A stretch of 64,000 bases of DNA from Otatea glauca (GCA_036346275.1 CM070711.1:52577435-52641434); one strand, 5' to 3'; positions 11,097 through 22,826 are shown, counted from the stretch's first letter. Notes: a model not told the origin generated them from the letters alone. Made by a program: numbers and translations.

Positions 11097-12538
11097 TTTT
11101 TTTTTTTTTTTGAAAATGGCAAAGCCAATATTGGATTAGAAGGTAAAGGTATCAATAGAGTAAGTTACAAGGTGCGGAGGGTGCACCCAAAAGATTGAGA
11201 AGGGGAGGCGAGATTGGGGAAGAAAAACAAGCCTTTAAGGCCGCCTCTGAATGAGATTGCCGATGTGTGTTGCTCCTGCTACAGACCAGTTAGCTGCCTC
11301 ATCTTTTACGGATTGAAGGATCTGTTCGTGGGTTGCCCAGTTCCTTTGGAAGATCTGTTGTTACGCTCTTTCCACCATTGCCAACATGCTAAGATGATTA
11401 GGGTTTTAACACCTTTGGAGGAGGCCGGATTGCGTAGAATGTGGTGCAGGCTCCATTGCTCTAGATGCACGGAGGGCTCCCATTGGTCCGGGTGGATGGA
11501 CGGCACATGAACCCATTGCGCAACAGAGGACCACATACGTCGGGCCTGGGAGCATTCAACGAAAAGGTGGAAAACCGTTTCTAGGTTTCGGCAGCACATG
11601 TGGCAAAAGTATTGGTTAGGCCAACCCCCGAGCCGCAAACGCGTTGTGCGATCCATAGCCGATTTTCTTTGTGCTAGATGTAAGAAGATCTTACAACATG
11701 ATGGAGCCCAAGCCGACCAAATTGTGGTGACAAAAGATTTTTGGGTGCATCCATAGAACTGCAAGTGGTAAGCCAAGCTAGCTGAGTAGATGCCATCCGA
11801 GGTCTGCGTCCATATGATGACATCTTTCAATTCCGGACGGAGGGGTACTGATTGAATTTTGGACCATAGATGAGCGTATTCCCTTAATAGTTGCGGGGTC
11901 AGATGGCGGCGAATGTCTCGAATCCAGTTGTTGTTTCGCAAAGCATTCGCCACCGATCGTATCTTTCTTGTCGAGTGTTTGTAGAGATGCGGCACAAGGT
12001 GGCAGGGCGCTACACCGTGTAACCATCTAGAGGTCCAGAAGGTTGCTACTTGCCCATCACCAATGATGAATTTGGTGGCTGCCATGAAGATACTCTGGTC
12101 GATCCTATCACATGGCGTCGGCAATTTGCACCACGGCCTTTCCGGATTTGTGTGCCTGAGCCAAAGCCAACGCAGTCTAAGAGCTCGCGCGAATCTGTCT
12201 AGATCCAGTACTCCTAGACCTCCCAATTTAAAGGGTCGAGAGACGGTTGTCCATCGCACCTTGCAGTTCCCACCATGTGCTGCAGCATTTCCTGCCCATA
12301 AGAATTTCCTCCTTATCTTATCAATATCCATGATAAATTTCTTGGGCACCTTGAGCGCTGTCAACACGTAAATTGGAATGGATGTGAGGACTGACTTGAC
12401 CAGAGTTAAGCGTCCCCAGGTGTGAGATGACTTGATTGTCATGCCGCAAGATGTCGCGCCATTTTATCTTGAAGGGGCTGAAGGTGGACCCGACGCAGAC
12501 GACCCAAAGTGAGAGACATTCCTAGGTATTTGATGGGA
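11097..12538 (-). mobile_element. 5'-truncated L1-type LINE
   Basis: The minus-strand ORF of 378 aa (12442-11306) is the C-terminal part of a plant LINE reverse transcriptase. It has the post-RT region (GRLTLVKSVLTSIP, KLGGLGVLDL) and a zinc-binding zf-RVT domain (CHMCCRNLETVFHLFVEC). A run of 15 T at 11097-11111 is the poly(A) tail of the minus-strand element. The insertion is bounded by the perfect 11-bp repeat GTCAAGACTAA at 11086-11096 and 12539-12549, as expected from target-primed reverse transcription. The RT core and endonuclease are missing, so the copy is dead on arrival. Confidence 0.93.
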
Positions 12539-12729
12539 GTCAAGACTAAATTAACAAGCAATTAACCGAGGATAACTAAATACAATGAAACCCTCCTGTT
12601 TCAACGAGAAAAGAAATATGATCATTCCCAGTGATGCTGTGCGAGTACAGAGGAGCCTACTCAGTGCACTACTACACAAATATACATCACAATCGGTTCT
12701 TTTTCGTCATCACAGTCGGTTCTGGTGGT

Positions 12730-13280
12730 GACACAAAGCCATGAGACAGAGATGAGGCGGGCATTATTACAGTCGGTTCTTACCCGATAGAGATGATGGT
12801 ATTATCTCTATCGGTTCTTTATAAGAAGCGATAGAGATGATGGTATTATCTCTATCGGTTCTTTGTAAGAAGCGATAGAGATGATAGCTCATCTCTATCG
12901 CTTCTTACAAAGAACCGATAGAGATAATACCATCATCTCTATCGCTTTTATAAAGAACCGATAGAGATGACCATATCATCTATATCGCTTTTTCAAAGAA
13001 CCGATAGAGATAATACCATCATCTCTATCGCTTCTTATAAAGAACCGATAGAGATGATCAGATCATCTCTATCGCTTCTTAAAAAGAACCGATAGAGATA
13101 ATATACTCATCTCTATCACTTCTTTGAAAGAACCGATAGAGATGAATAACCTCATCTCTATCACTTCTTATAAAGAACCGATAGAGATGAGTTCATTATC
13201 CCTATCGCTTCTTTCAAAGAACCGATAGAGATGACCGTCACATCTCTATCATTTTCTTGTGAGAACCGACAGAGATGAAG
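12730..13280. repeat. CACTA left subterminal array (CTCTATCGGTTCTT type)
   Basis: At least nine units of about 55-60 bp alternate ATCTCTATCGGTTCTT with its inverted form AAGAACCGATAGAGAT. Each unit can form a hairpin. Subterminal repeats of CACTA elements bind the TNPA-type protein in En/Spm; binding here is inference. Confidence 0.85.
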
Positions 13281-13599
13281 GGGTGTGGTGTGCTATCACA
13301 TTCTAATAAGCACATATTCCACACAATATGCACATATCACATTCACACGAAATTACGGACAACATATCACATTCAAAGAACATGAACACTTTGTTACAAC
13401 AAACACATATCACATTCATTAACAAAATAGAACGTAAACATGCTTAACCATAAGTACACATGCAATCGCATTCGGATATGTAATATTTGTTCACATCCGG
13501 TCTAGTAGGAGCTTTTGGGATCTCTAAACCGTCAGTCCTCCGACAAGCATTCTATCCATTACCATCGCATAAGTGATCTCGTATCTTGTTGAGTGCAAG

Positions 13600-15470
13600 G
13601 TCTTGTCTACACTCTTCCGGGAATAACGGTAAGTCGCAAGATAGAAACGAGTGCTCTAATTTGAGTTTTCAAATTTGCATGTGAAAGACTAATTGTATAT
13701 GCATGTACTACCTCGTGGAAACGGTGCGAGCCGACAATCAAGATCACCATGTGTTGCATGACATACAAACCACGTGTCGTCGCTGCTACTGTTGATGACA
13801 CTGTGAAGAAAGAAAAATAAATTAAGAGACAAAGAAAATATATCGTAAAATCTAAATCTTATATATGATAGCAACTTGTACCTTGAAGCGGACATACTCG
13901 ACTTGGAGCCCTTTTTGTCGTCGTGTGTCCCTCCCGCTGACGTATTCCTTGAAACCCCTATATACATTGGAAAGATGTCGTTGAGTAAAAAAATAATGAT
14001 TGTAGTTAAATACGTAAAATGTTAGATAAGAGTGGTGCACTTATCGCTCCAAAGGAGGCTTGATCGCGTAGGCCATCGGTCTCTTATCAACCGAATTAAA
14101 AGTGTACACTTTGTTGTCTCTCGGAAGGAGCACGAGTAGAACCCAATGGTTGCTTATTAAATGGTATGCGTGAAGAAAATAAGTTCACATACGGTTTCGG
14201 TGTGTAGAAGTAATTGAACAATGAAGTAGTACTTACTCCTCGTGGTACGGAATAGAATGAAGTCCTTCTTCGACTCACTTGCAATGCCCTCTTGATGTAG
14301 CCGCAACCCATTCCGGTTGAAGCCTAGCCATCGTCGCGGACACAAGCTCGTGGTCGATTTAACCCAACTAGTTGTCGATTCGTCACGACCCGCCGCCTCA
14401 TCGCTCGCAACTCGCATTGAATGTTAAAAAGTGTAATGCAAAATTCTATGGAAGTCATAAAGTCATGCAACGTGGTGCGATACTCACGGCCCGTGATCGT
14501 CTGATAAGAGAAATATCGATGGCTATCGGTTGAGTGCAGACGAAGCAGATCCTCAAAACTAACTGGGAATGTCCCATCCTCCTCGCGGTGGAAATGTCCC
14601 TTTCTGTATCTAACATTGAAGTCGACACGCTCGCTATCTTTCGCTTTGTCAATGATGGGAAAGTACCACAATACCTTGGCCGGTGCACCTTTAGTGACCT
14701 CTTCACCCTCGTTGCCCCGGCACTTACGCTTCTTGTCATTACGCTTCTCCTTTTGTTTGTACCGAGGCACACCGCAAACTGGACACACGTGCAGCTCCTG
14801 ATGTGCGTTACGGTACAAGATGCAATCATTCGGACATACATGTATCCTTTCTATTTCCATTCCCATGGGACATAGTAGCTTCTTCGCTTCATAAATGCTT
14901 GTTGGCAACTCGCTTCCCTCCGAAGTAGATCCGATAGAAGAACTAGAAGTGCATTAAAACTTGTATCGTCCAACGGTGTTTTGCCTTCAATTCGAACAAT
15001 GCAAGGACCGAACCCAACTTGGTGTATTCTACTTTGCAACTTTGTGAAGCGGTTTGGCATCGTCTTCCATCAAGCTTTTAAACTTTTCAAACTCTCTTTC
15101 CGTAATTACCCTCCACATCCCGCAACATTTGCTCCAAATTCTCCTCCTCAAACATATCAGCCGCAACTCATCATCCGGTTCCACCGTGTCTTCGTTGCAT
15201 ACCGGAAGGGTACTACCTGTCTCCCGTGATGGATCCAAGACGTGTAATTCCTCACGGCCACGTCGAATCGTGGTCCTCGATTTGAGCCGAGTTGTTAAAT
15301 CTTCTTAGATTGGTGCAATCAATGCAAGGACAATATATGAAGTTTACACCCTTCCTCACCATGTCCTGTTCGCAATTTTTTGAACTCCTTAACACCCTCC
15401 AAATTCAAAGACTCACACGACTTTTGTCATACATCCATTCCTTACGGTCCATCCGCAATTAAAATTCACA
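13600..15470 (-). pseudogene. TNP2-like CACTA transposase remnant
   Basis: From right to left on the minus strand: a transposase-associated start with MDRKEWMYDKSR (about 15450) and, in another frame, CPCIDC (about 15320); a stretch with REFEKFKSLMEDDAKPLH (about 15090); and TNP2 sequence with TSIYEAKKLLCPMG, HVCPNDCILYRN and CPVCGVPRYK, then GAPAKVLWYFPI (14908-14640). After this motif the sequence no longer follows TNP2, so the catalytic core has been deleted and joined to unrecognised sequence (ORFs to about 13600). Stops and frameshifts are frequent. It cannot encode active transposase. Confidence 0.8.
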
Positions 15471-15479
15471 CAATAAATT

Positions 15480-16540
15480 AAGGAAGAATCTGGAGCGACA
15501 AAGAAGCTAGCTAGCTATTTGAAATATTGAGACATCATTTCATTTAATATTACCTTTGCAAAATAGAGGACTGCAAGTTCCTGCAAGATATATAAAATGT
15601 GTTCTCCTAATCGATACCTAGATTCTTCCCTGGTTTAGAGCTTCCAATTCCCTAGATAGGAGACATACATTTTTAACATCAACAATGATATCAAACAATC
15701 TAATTATATAGTGCAGTAGCCTACAGATCTTTTGACTACAACGAAACAAAACAAGGGTACCAACGATGACTCCCAATCTCTAAATAGGTTTGGTCCTAAT
15801 CCCATTCGAGGATATGTGGTTCCGACAAGTTCCTAAGCCGTTGTACAACTCCAGAGAAAATTTGAAGACATCTCGCTATTCTCCATATACACGCCTCGAC
15901 AACAGTCAAGAGGGTGTGTATCCGAGAATACCAGGAGACGCTACCAAATCTCTACTCTGCTTGTACAACACCGCCGATCAGAACTTGCCAAGCACATATC
16001 CTCGAACTATCAAAGAACGTGGACAATTCGAGATCGCCGCTATAAATATGCCATTTCGCTCGGTATATTTATAAACAAGCATCCTCGAACGGGAGACGTA
16101 GGTTCCGCACCCTAAACTCTAGCATGCATTAGGTGACAGCAATAATAATTCCATATTAACACCAAAGCACTACAAATTAAGATAATTAACTACATGTGTA
16201 CATGCTTGTGAAATAAAAGGGTGTGAAATCTGATAGGACATACACAATACCAGTGCAATCTAAACTTTCTTCATGACATATCAAAAATACATAGTGCAAA
16301 ATTAAAGGGTTTGAAGGAATGCTCACATTTTGAAGAAAACCACAAATTATGCAAAATGAGGGAAATCTCCTCAAGTTAGGGCTTCAAATTTACCTCTTAA
16401 CACCCACCCTTGAGAATTTCAAATTTTCTCACCCAAGTATTGCTTCCAACCACAGAATATAAGCTATTTTTTCTGGTGGCGGCGGAGAAACCTCCTCTGG
16501 AACAATAACAGAGAAGAGTTCTGCTCGAGTGGTATAATTA
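15480..16540. other. Unassigned interior of the CACTA element
   Basis: The segment is AT-rich and lies between the transposase start and the right subterminal array, where a CACTA 5' leader or first intron would be. The 94-aa ORF at 15790-16074 was not recognised. No motif is supported. Confidence 0.4.
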
Positions 16541-16544
16541 ACCT

Positions 16545-17195
16545 AACGAGGTACATCACTATCGGTTCTCATATAAAAAGCGATAGTGATGTGATCATTC
16601 ACATCACGATCGGTTCTTATAAGACAAGCGATAGTGATTATCACGATCATCACTGATCGGTTTCACGTAAGAAGCGATAGTGATGAGAAAGACACATCAC
16701 TATCGGTTCTTATTTAAGAAGCGATAGTGATGATATCGACATCACTATCGCTCACAAAAGAACCGATAGTGATGAAGACGCGCTCATCACTATCGGTTCT
16801 TTTGTGAAGCGATAGTGATGCAGATATCATCACTATCGCTTAAATAAGAACCGATAATGATGCAGACGCGCTTATCACTATCGGATCTTTTGTGGAAGCG
16901 ATAGTGATGTGCGATTATCATCACTATCGCTTCTTAAATAAGAACCGATAGTGATGTACAGATCTTTTCTCATCACTATCGCTTCATATGTGAAACCGAT
17001 AATGATGATAACGCACATCACTATCACTACCGCATAAGAACCGATTGTAATGTTAAGGTCTACATCACTATCACTTCTAACCCGAGAACCGATAGTGATT
17101 GTGATTAACGCTCTCCTAAGTCATCTATCACAATCGTTTCTTCCTAAAAACTTAAGAACCGACACAGATGAAGCGATAGTGATGTACCATTCTGT
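16545..17195. repeat. CACTA right subterminal array (CACTATCGGTTCTT type)
   Basis: About ten or more palindromic units of CATCACTATCGGTTCTT paired with AAGAAGCGATAGTGATG. The motif differs systematically from the left array by one base (CACTATCG here, CTCTATCG at the left end). Confidence 0.85.
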
Positions 17196-17200
17196 AGCTG

Positions 17201-17941
17201 AAGCAAGCAACACCCTTGATCTACCGATTAGAGAAAGCCAGGTCACGGCTTATTGCATTTGCGCTTCGGTTGGGCTGGTGTATGTCTTGTACTGTGTGCA
17301 CGTTCGGCGGAGCAACGTTGTAGTCCTTCGGTGGATGTATTTTTTTCGGAATGACTTGTCTTAGAAGTTTGTTTTTTTTCTGACGTTTGTAACATTTTTT
17401 TCTCACTCGTAACATTTTATTCGTACGTGTGTAATATTTTTCTTCGATAACAGTAAAAATGTCTGTGCAAAAAAAAAAATTACAGACGTTGAGAAAAAAT
17501 AATGCATCGATGCGTCCGAAAAATAAACAGTGATAGTACATCCGATTACTAGTTATTCCTTTTTTTTAAGGGGGTTCCTGGCCTGCCGATTGGATAAGCT
17601 TCTCATTCTCCTTTGAGTAAAAAACGTAAGAAATTATCCAGCGTATTTTCGAAAAAACAAAGTAACAGTCAAACAAATAGTCACATGTGGGTGGGTGGCC
17701 CTCCGCGCGTCACCACCGTTTGACCGATCTTTGGAATTACTTCTCCACCAAGCTCCAGCGAAATGCCCACTAGTCTTACACTCCAAGAAACCCTATAAAC
17801 AAATAGGCAGAAGAGACAAATCCAATCAAGAGATCGGCACCTCCATCGTCTTATATGTAATCTGACGCCAAATACCGTACTGTACTCACCCAGTCAAAGT
17901 ACACTCGCACCAGCAGCTTTCTGCCACTTCTCTAGAGAAAA
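17201..17941 (+). promoter_or_regulatory. 5' flank and leader of CYP72A gene A
   Basis: The proximal part (about 17680-17941) shares blocks with the 5' flank of gene B (CAGTCACATGTGGG; GTCTTACACTC; AGAAGAGAC at 38420-38500), so the promoter was duplicated with the gene. CCCTATAAACAAAT at about 17790 is a candidate TATA box. The leader ACTCGCACCAGCAGCTTTCT recurs before the exon fragment at 10559. The region 17201-17680 shows nothing recognisable. Confidence 0.45.
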
Positions 17942-19878
17942 ATGGTTCTTGGATTTGCTGCCGATGGCTCACTGCCGTGGAGCCTCATCGTGTCCTTCGG
18001 ACTCCTGGGCCCTGTGCTTCTGTGGCAGGCCAGCAGGCTGCTTGACCGGCTGTGGTGGCGGCCGCGGCGGCTCGAGCGGGCGCTGCGCGCGCAGGGCCTC
18101 CGCGGCACGTCGTACCGCTTCCTCCTCGGCGACCTCAAGGACTTCGGCCGGCTCAACGAGGAGGCCTGGTCGAGGCCCTTGCCGCTGCGCTGCCACGACA
18201 TCGTCCCCCGTGTCACGCCGTTCCTCTACAACAACGTCCGGGACAACGGCAAGCCGTGCTTCTCCTGGTTCGGCCCGATCCCCAACGTGACCATCACCGA
18301 ACCTGAGCTGGTCAAGGACGTGCTGTCCAACAAGTTCGGCCACTTCGAGAAGCCCAAGTTCCCCGCGCTGACGAAGCTCCTCGCCGATGGCCTCACGAGC
18401 CACGATGGCGATAAATGGGTCAAGCACAGGAGGATCCTCAACCCTGCATTCCATCTCGAGAAGCTCAAGGTACATAAAGTTGTTTCATATGTACAGTACT
18501 AGTTTCATTTTTTTACAGGCTTGTGAATTACCTACTGTGATTGAGTGTGTGATTGATTCTTGGAGTGTATGACTTAATTTGTAGCTCATGCTGCCGGCGT
18601 TTTCTGCGTGCTGCGAAGAGCTTGTTAGTAGATGGACGCAGTCCCTTGGTTCTGACGGCACGTGCGACGTGGATGCCTGGCCGGAGCTCCAGAACCTCAC
18701 CGGAGATGTCATTTCTCGCACCGCATTCGGCAGCAGCTACCTTGAAGGAAGAAGGATTTTCCAGCTGCAGTCCGAGCAAGCTCAGCTCTTCATAGCTGCC
18801 ATTCAGAAGATTACCATTCCGGGTTACATGTGAGTTATTATTCTATAGTCCCTTGCGCATACTCTGCTGTAACCGCGCTTATGATTTGGTGAGAATTATC
18901 TTTCTCTTGCACTGTTTTTAATGTTATGGAACGTACGTGGCGTATATCCTGCAGGTACTTGCCTACGAAGAACAACAGAAGGATGCGCAAAATCAATAAT
19001 GAAGTCGAGTCAATTTTACGAGGTCTAATTGGGAAAAGAATCCAATCTATCCAAGAAGGTCAAAGCACCAAAGATGATCTACTAGGCCTATTGCTACAGT
19101 CAAATGAGAGAGACAGACACGTGAATGGCCAATCCAGCCTTGGGATGACAACTGAGGAGGTCATCGAAGAGTGCAAGCTCTTCTACTTTGCAGGAATGGA
19201 GACAACATCAGTACTACTCACATGGACAATGATCGTACTAAGCATACACCCGGAGTGGCAGGGCCGTGCAAGAGAGGAGGTCTTAGGTCTATTTGGGAAC
19301 AAGAGACCAGAGTACGAAGGCCTGAGCCGACTCAAAACCGTAAGTGCATACTCAAATTACCACATTTGATTTCGTTTCGTTTTATCACGTCAAGGCTTCA
19401 ACGGCAACTCTGCAAACTGGCGTACATATCCTCCTTCTGTCTTTGCGTTGCAGATGACCATGATCCTTTACGAGGTTCTCCGCTTGTACCCGCCGGCCAT
19501 AGTGTTCAGCCGGAAAACGTACAAGGCGATGGAGATCGGAGGCGTCACGTACCCTGCCGGCGTGATCATCGAGGTGCCCGTGCTGTTCATCCACCACGAC
19601 CCCGACATATGGGGAAGCGATGTGCACGAGTTCAGACCGGAGAGGTTCGCTGAGGGTATCTCCAAGGCGTCCAAGGATCCGGGTGCGTTCCTCCCGTTCG
19701 GCTGGGGCCGCGGATCTGCATCGGTCAGAACTTCGCGCTGGTTGAGGCGAAGATGGCGCTGTGCATGATCCTCCAGCGATTTGAGTTCGAGCTCGCACCG
19801 TCGTATACTCATGCGCCGCATACCGTGATAACCATGCATCCGATGCATGGAGCGCAGATTAAGATCAAAGCTATCTGA
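17942..19878 (+). pseudogene. CYP72A cytochrome P450, gene A, frameshifted in the haem motif
   Basis: Four exons follow the CYP72A pattern: 17942-18469, 18585-18829, 18955-19339 and 19454-19878, with GT-AG introns (GTACAT...GTAG, GTGAGT...GCAG, GTAAGT...GCAG). Exons 2 and 3 (245 and 385 nt) match gene B in length. Visible P450 landmarks are an N-terminal anchor with WWRPRR hinge, AGMETT in the I helix, EVLR (ExxR) and PERF. Exon 4 is 425 nt against 426 in gene B: one base is missing near 19704-19711, just where FGWGPRICIG should be, so the haem-ligand cysteine falls out of frame. After the missing base the original frame resumes to TGA at 19876-19878. AATAAA occurs at about 19992. CYP72A enzymes are ER-bound monooxygenases; substrates vary (terpenoids, gibberellins, others) and cannot be told here. 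A sequencing error is the main alternative. Confidence 0.9.
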
Positions 19879-20270
19879 TTTCTTGAGAGTATTGAACGGG
19901 TTCGGTAGAGGTGATTAATTATGACTTCAGACATTATGAGAGTAAGAATAAAAAATTGAAGTACTTTTGCGCGCTTATATGGTACCCACAGCAATAAAAA
20001 TTTGTACGAACAGTCTACGTACCTCTCAGTTTCAATGAGGTTTTGATCCATCTGTAGATTTCTGTGTTATTACAATTTGCATTTATTGTATATTTGTGCG
20101 GTGAGGATTTGTTATTGGCTGCATCCAACGGTCCTTAAGGGAGTCCACGAGTTGAGCTAAAGTCGGAGACGGGCCAGGCCAGGCACGAGCAAAGCATTGT
20201 GTGATGCGGACTCACCTACCTCCCTGCCTTCCATTTTCCCGTCCGAATTTTGGATGCGTGGGCTATGCAT
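19879..20270. other. 3' flank of CYP72A gene A
   Basis: Two AATAAA-like signals (about 19948 and 19992) are suitable for polyadenylation of gene A. The rest is intergenic, with nothing recognised. Confidence 0.4.
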
Positions 20271-20279
20271 GTGGGAGTT

Positions 20280-20923
20280 GAATTTTTATTTTAAATAATA
20301 TATTTTTTTATTCAAATTACAAAAATATACGTCAAAATATACTTTTGTCGCCCGTATATGTGGCGATCGCCCCATATACGGGCGATCGGTGCCGCAACGC
20401 GCGATATTTCCTCTGTCTGCGGTCAGTTTCTAAAAATCATAACTTTTTCATATGATGTCGGATGGAGATGAACTTTATATGAAAATTCTAGTTCTCAATG
20501 GGATCTACAACTTTTGTATATAAACTTTTTCAATTTGAATCCATTTAGATAGTCAAAAATAGATAGAATGTTCAGATCTAAAAACAGATCTGTTTTTAGA
20601 TCTGAAACTTCTATCCTATTTTTGACTATCTAAATGGATTCAAATGAACAACATTTGTATATAAAAGTTGTAGATCCCATCGAGAGCTACAATTTTCATA
20701 TAAAGTTCATCTCCATCCGACATCATATGAAAAAGTTATGATTTTCTTTAGAATCGATCGCAAATGTAAAATATCGCGTTGCGTGACCGCTTTAGACCGC
20801 CGATCGCCTATATGGGCGATCGCCCCATGTACGGGCGACAAAAGTATATTTTTGTAATTTTTTGAGATGGACGTATATTTTTGCAATTTAAATAAAAAAT
20901 TGTATTATTTAAAATAAAAATTC
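20280..20923. mobile_element. Foldback (hairpin) element with 9-bp target duplication
   Basis: The 644-bp block is one long inverted repeat. The left arm starts GAATTTTTATTTTAAATAAT at 20280, and the same sequence appears in reverse complement ending at 20923. The arms meet at a 36-bp perfect palindrome centred at 20588/20589 (TTCAGATCTAAAAACAGATC half). Each arm carries CGCCCGTATATG and GGGCGATCG words. The flanks are GTGGGAGTT (20271-20279) and GTGAGAGTT (20924-20932), 8 of 9 identical. A 9-bp duplication is typical of Mutator-like elements, so a MULE-type foldback element is inferred. No coding sequence. Confidence 0.82.
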
Positions 20924-21044
20924 GTGAGAGTTCGCCTTGGAAGTTGGAACCCAACCAAGTGTGGAAGAAAAGACTAGCCCGCTCCACCTCTAGTCTGCTC
21001 TTTTCTTTTCTTTTTGCAAGGACAACCCTCAGTTGGGTCTTGGC

Positions 21045-21515
21045 TAGAGGTGGCCAAACGGGCCGGGCCAAATGGTCAAGACGCGCGACTTAACTATGGG
21101 CCCGGCCGCACGCAGACGCCAAAGCTAAACGGCCGTGTCTTGCACGCCCAACCGAGCGCGGCCGTGCTTGGACCGAGAGGTGCGGCGCTAAGCTAAGACG
21201 AAGACGCAAGACATTTAAATAGAAAAATATGGATTTTTTCATATTTTTACCATACTTTATCTATTTTTCTAATTTTTTTAAATTTTTCGACGCTTAAACG
21301 ACTCTGGGCCGACCCAGCCCGCTTGGCTCGCTGGCATCGTACGGCCACGCGCAGCATGGCCCGAGAGGTTAATCTGCCGTGCTGGCCGCCACCGGCCGTG
21401 AGCCGGCACAACAAGGCCCGTTTACGAGCCAGGCCTAAATGTGCCGTGTTTAAACGGACCGTGCCCATTTTTAAACGGGCCATGTCGTGCTAGGCGGCCC
21501 GTTTGGCCACCTCTA
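21045..21515. mobile_element. Non-autonomous hAT element (MITE)
   Basis: The terminal inverted repeats TAGAGGTGGCCAAACGGGCC (21045-21064 and reverse complement at 21496-21515) are identical over 20 bp. The flanks carry the perfect 8-bp duplication GTCTTGGC at 21037-21044 and 21516-21523, diagnostic of the hAT superfamily. The interior is rich in GGGCC/GGCCC and has no transposase. Confidence 0.93.
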
Positions 21516-21529
21516 GTCTTGGCGTCTGG

Positions 21530-22276
21530 CTTTCTAAAAAAACAAGAAACCCTCTCTCAAAAAGGCCCACCGTTGATTCACTTGATTGCATCGATTAGTA
21601 AACAGTATTCTTGCCGCTTTTCTTTCCATTTTGAAAGAAGTTCATTTGTTGTCAATGACTCGAAGCAAACACAAGCAGGGGCGCGCCTTCCCATAGTTCA
21701 AAAAGAAAAAAAAGTATCACGCCTTCCCAACTTTGGGTGGTGGTGATGTGCTAACCAACCTAGGAATGTCCTCTAGCTCCTGTCCGCCGGCAGCAAGAGC
21801 CCGTGTACGTACGCGAGCGCCATCATGTGCACAACCAGCTCGTCGCTGGACCGGTGCCCCCCACGGCTGGCAATGCGATTATACGCCTACTTGCGCAGGC
21901 TGAGCTGGTGCTGGTCCCTCACACAGAGTCAGCTCTACCCTGTGGTCCTGGTCCACACGAGAGCGCGCGCCTGCACGTCCGCGCCACTGCTCGCGGCCTA
22001 CTTCGCTCAACGCGGTGGCGCGCATGGCGGTGCATACAGTACAGCCGAAGTAAGCGATCTCCTCTGCAAGTGGCAACCCATCGTCACGCGGCCACGAGCC
22101 AGGGGCGACGTCTAGTAGGTACGCGCGGTCGCTAGCTGGTGTACTACCAGGTGACGGCGGACATGAGGGAGCTGTCGAGGCGCGTACCTGTACATCTTTG
22201 TTCTTGGATGTCTGGTATGTAATTCAGCATTTGTGTGTTTACTTAGCATCCACAGATTATTGGATTACCAGATTTA
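21530..22276. other. Unassigned host segment before the gypsy insertion
   Basis: 21780-22190 is GC-rich, with gene-like composition on both strands and overlapping ORFs (21803-22135, 21825-22115, 21879-22076 minus). None was recognised as a protein. It may be a gene fragment interrupted at 22281 by the gypsy element and continuing at 33739. Confidence 0.3.
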
Positions 22277-22281
22277 CCATC

Positions 22282-22777
22282 CGTGGAATATAAGAACCCA
22301 AGTGTCCTTATAACTGGCCTAGAAGCGTCTGAGGGAGAGACAGGGCCGAGTGAAAAACCCAAAGGGTAAGCTCTGTGCCAAACCTTGCTGCCGTGCGCGA
22401 GGAGACACATCCTAGAGACAGTTGAACATATATTTAGATATAAGAGATATGATTGTAATCCGAGTTGTTAGCAGGATGAGATAAAGATGTAATGTCCATC
22501 TTGTAACAGATTAGTATCCAATAACCAATCGGAATTCTTTAACCGATCGGGACTCTATAAACCGCTCCACCCCCACTATATAAAGGAGAGGGCGGGCAAC
22601 AACAGAGACATCGAGCAATCTTAGATCCAAGAGATCCAAATAATCCCAGCACACAGGACTAGGGTATTACCTCCTTCGTCGAGCCTAAACCTGTCTAAAC
22701 CTTTGTCTTGTGTGACCTTCGAGTTTGAGATCTAGCGTCTGCCCCATAAAATTCATTGCCGACCACAAAAATCGACA
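22282..22777 (+). repeat. 5' LTR of the Tat element
   Basis: Starts CGTGGAATAT (TGTGGAATAT in the 3' copy, so the first T has mutated) and ends AAAATCGACA. It contains the TATA box CTATATAAAGG at about 22576-22586. The primer-binding site follows within two bases. Confidence 0.9.
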
Positions 22778-22826
22778 GTTGGCACGCCAGGTAGGGGAAG
22801 CGCTATAATCTTTTCCTACAAACTCG

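Larger units (their letters stand above)
12667..17200 (-). mobile_element. CACTA (En/Spm-like) DNA transposon, defective
   Basis: The left end reads CACTACTACACAAATATAC (12667). The right end, read on the minus strand, is CTACAGAATGGTACATCAC, close to a CACTA terminus but damaged (GTAGCTG rather than GTAGTG). Both ends share TACATCAC-ATCG and lead into arrays of palindromic subterminal repeats. The interior carries minus-strand TNP2-like transposase pieces. Length is about 4.5 kb. A matching 3-bp target duplication was not found (GTG on the left, CTG or AAG on the right), so the exact right boundary is uncertain. Confidence 0.8.

Noticed and set aside
12667..17200. A 3-bp target duplication for the CACTA element
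   Set aside because: Left flank GTG does not match CTG or AAG on the right, so it was not claimed.
17969..18475. 168-aa minus-strand ORF over CYP72A exon 1 (and 39090-39461 over gene B)
   Set aside because: Antisense shadows of GC-rich P450 exons, repeated in both paralogues for that reason only.
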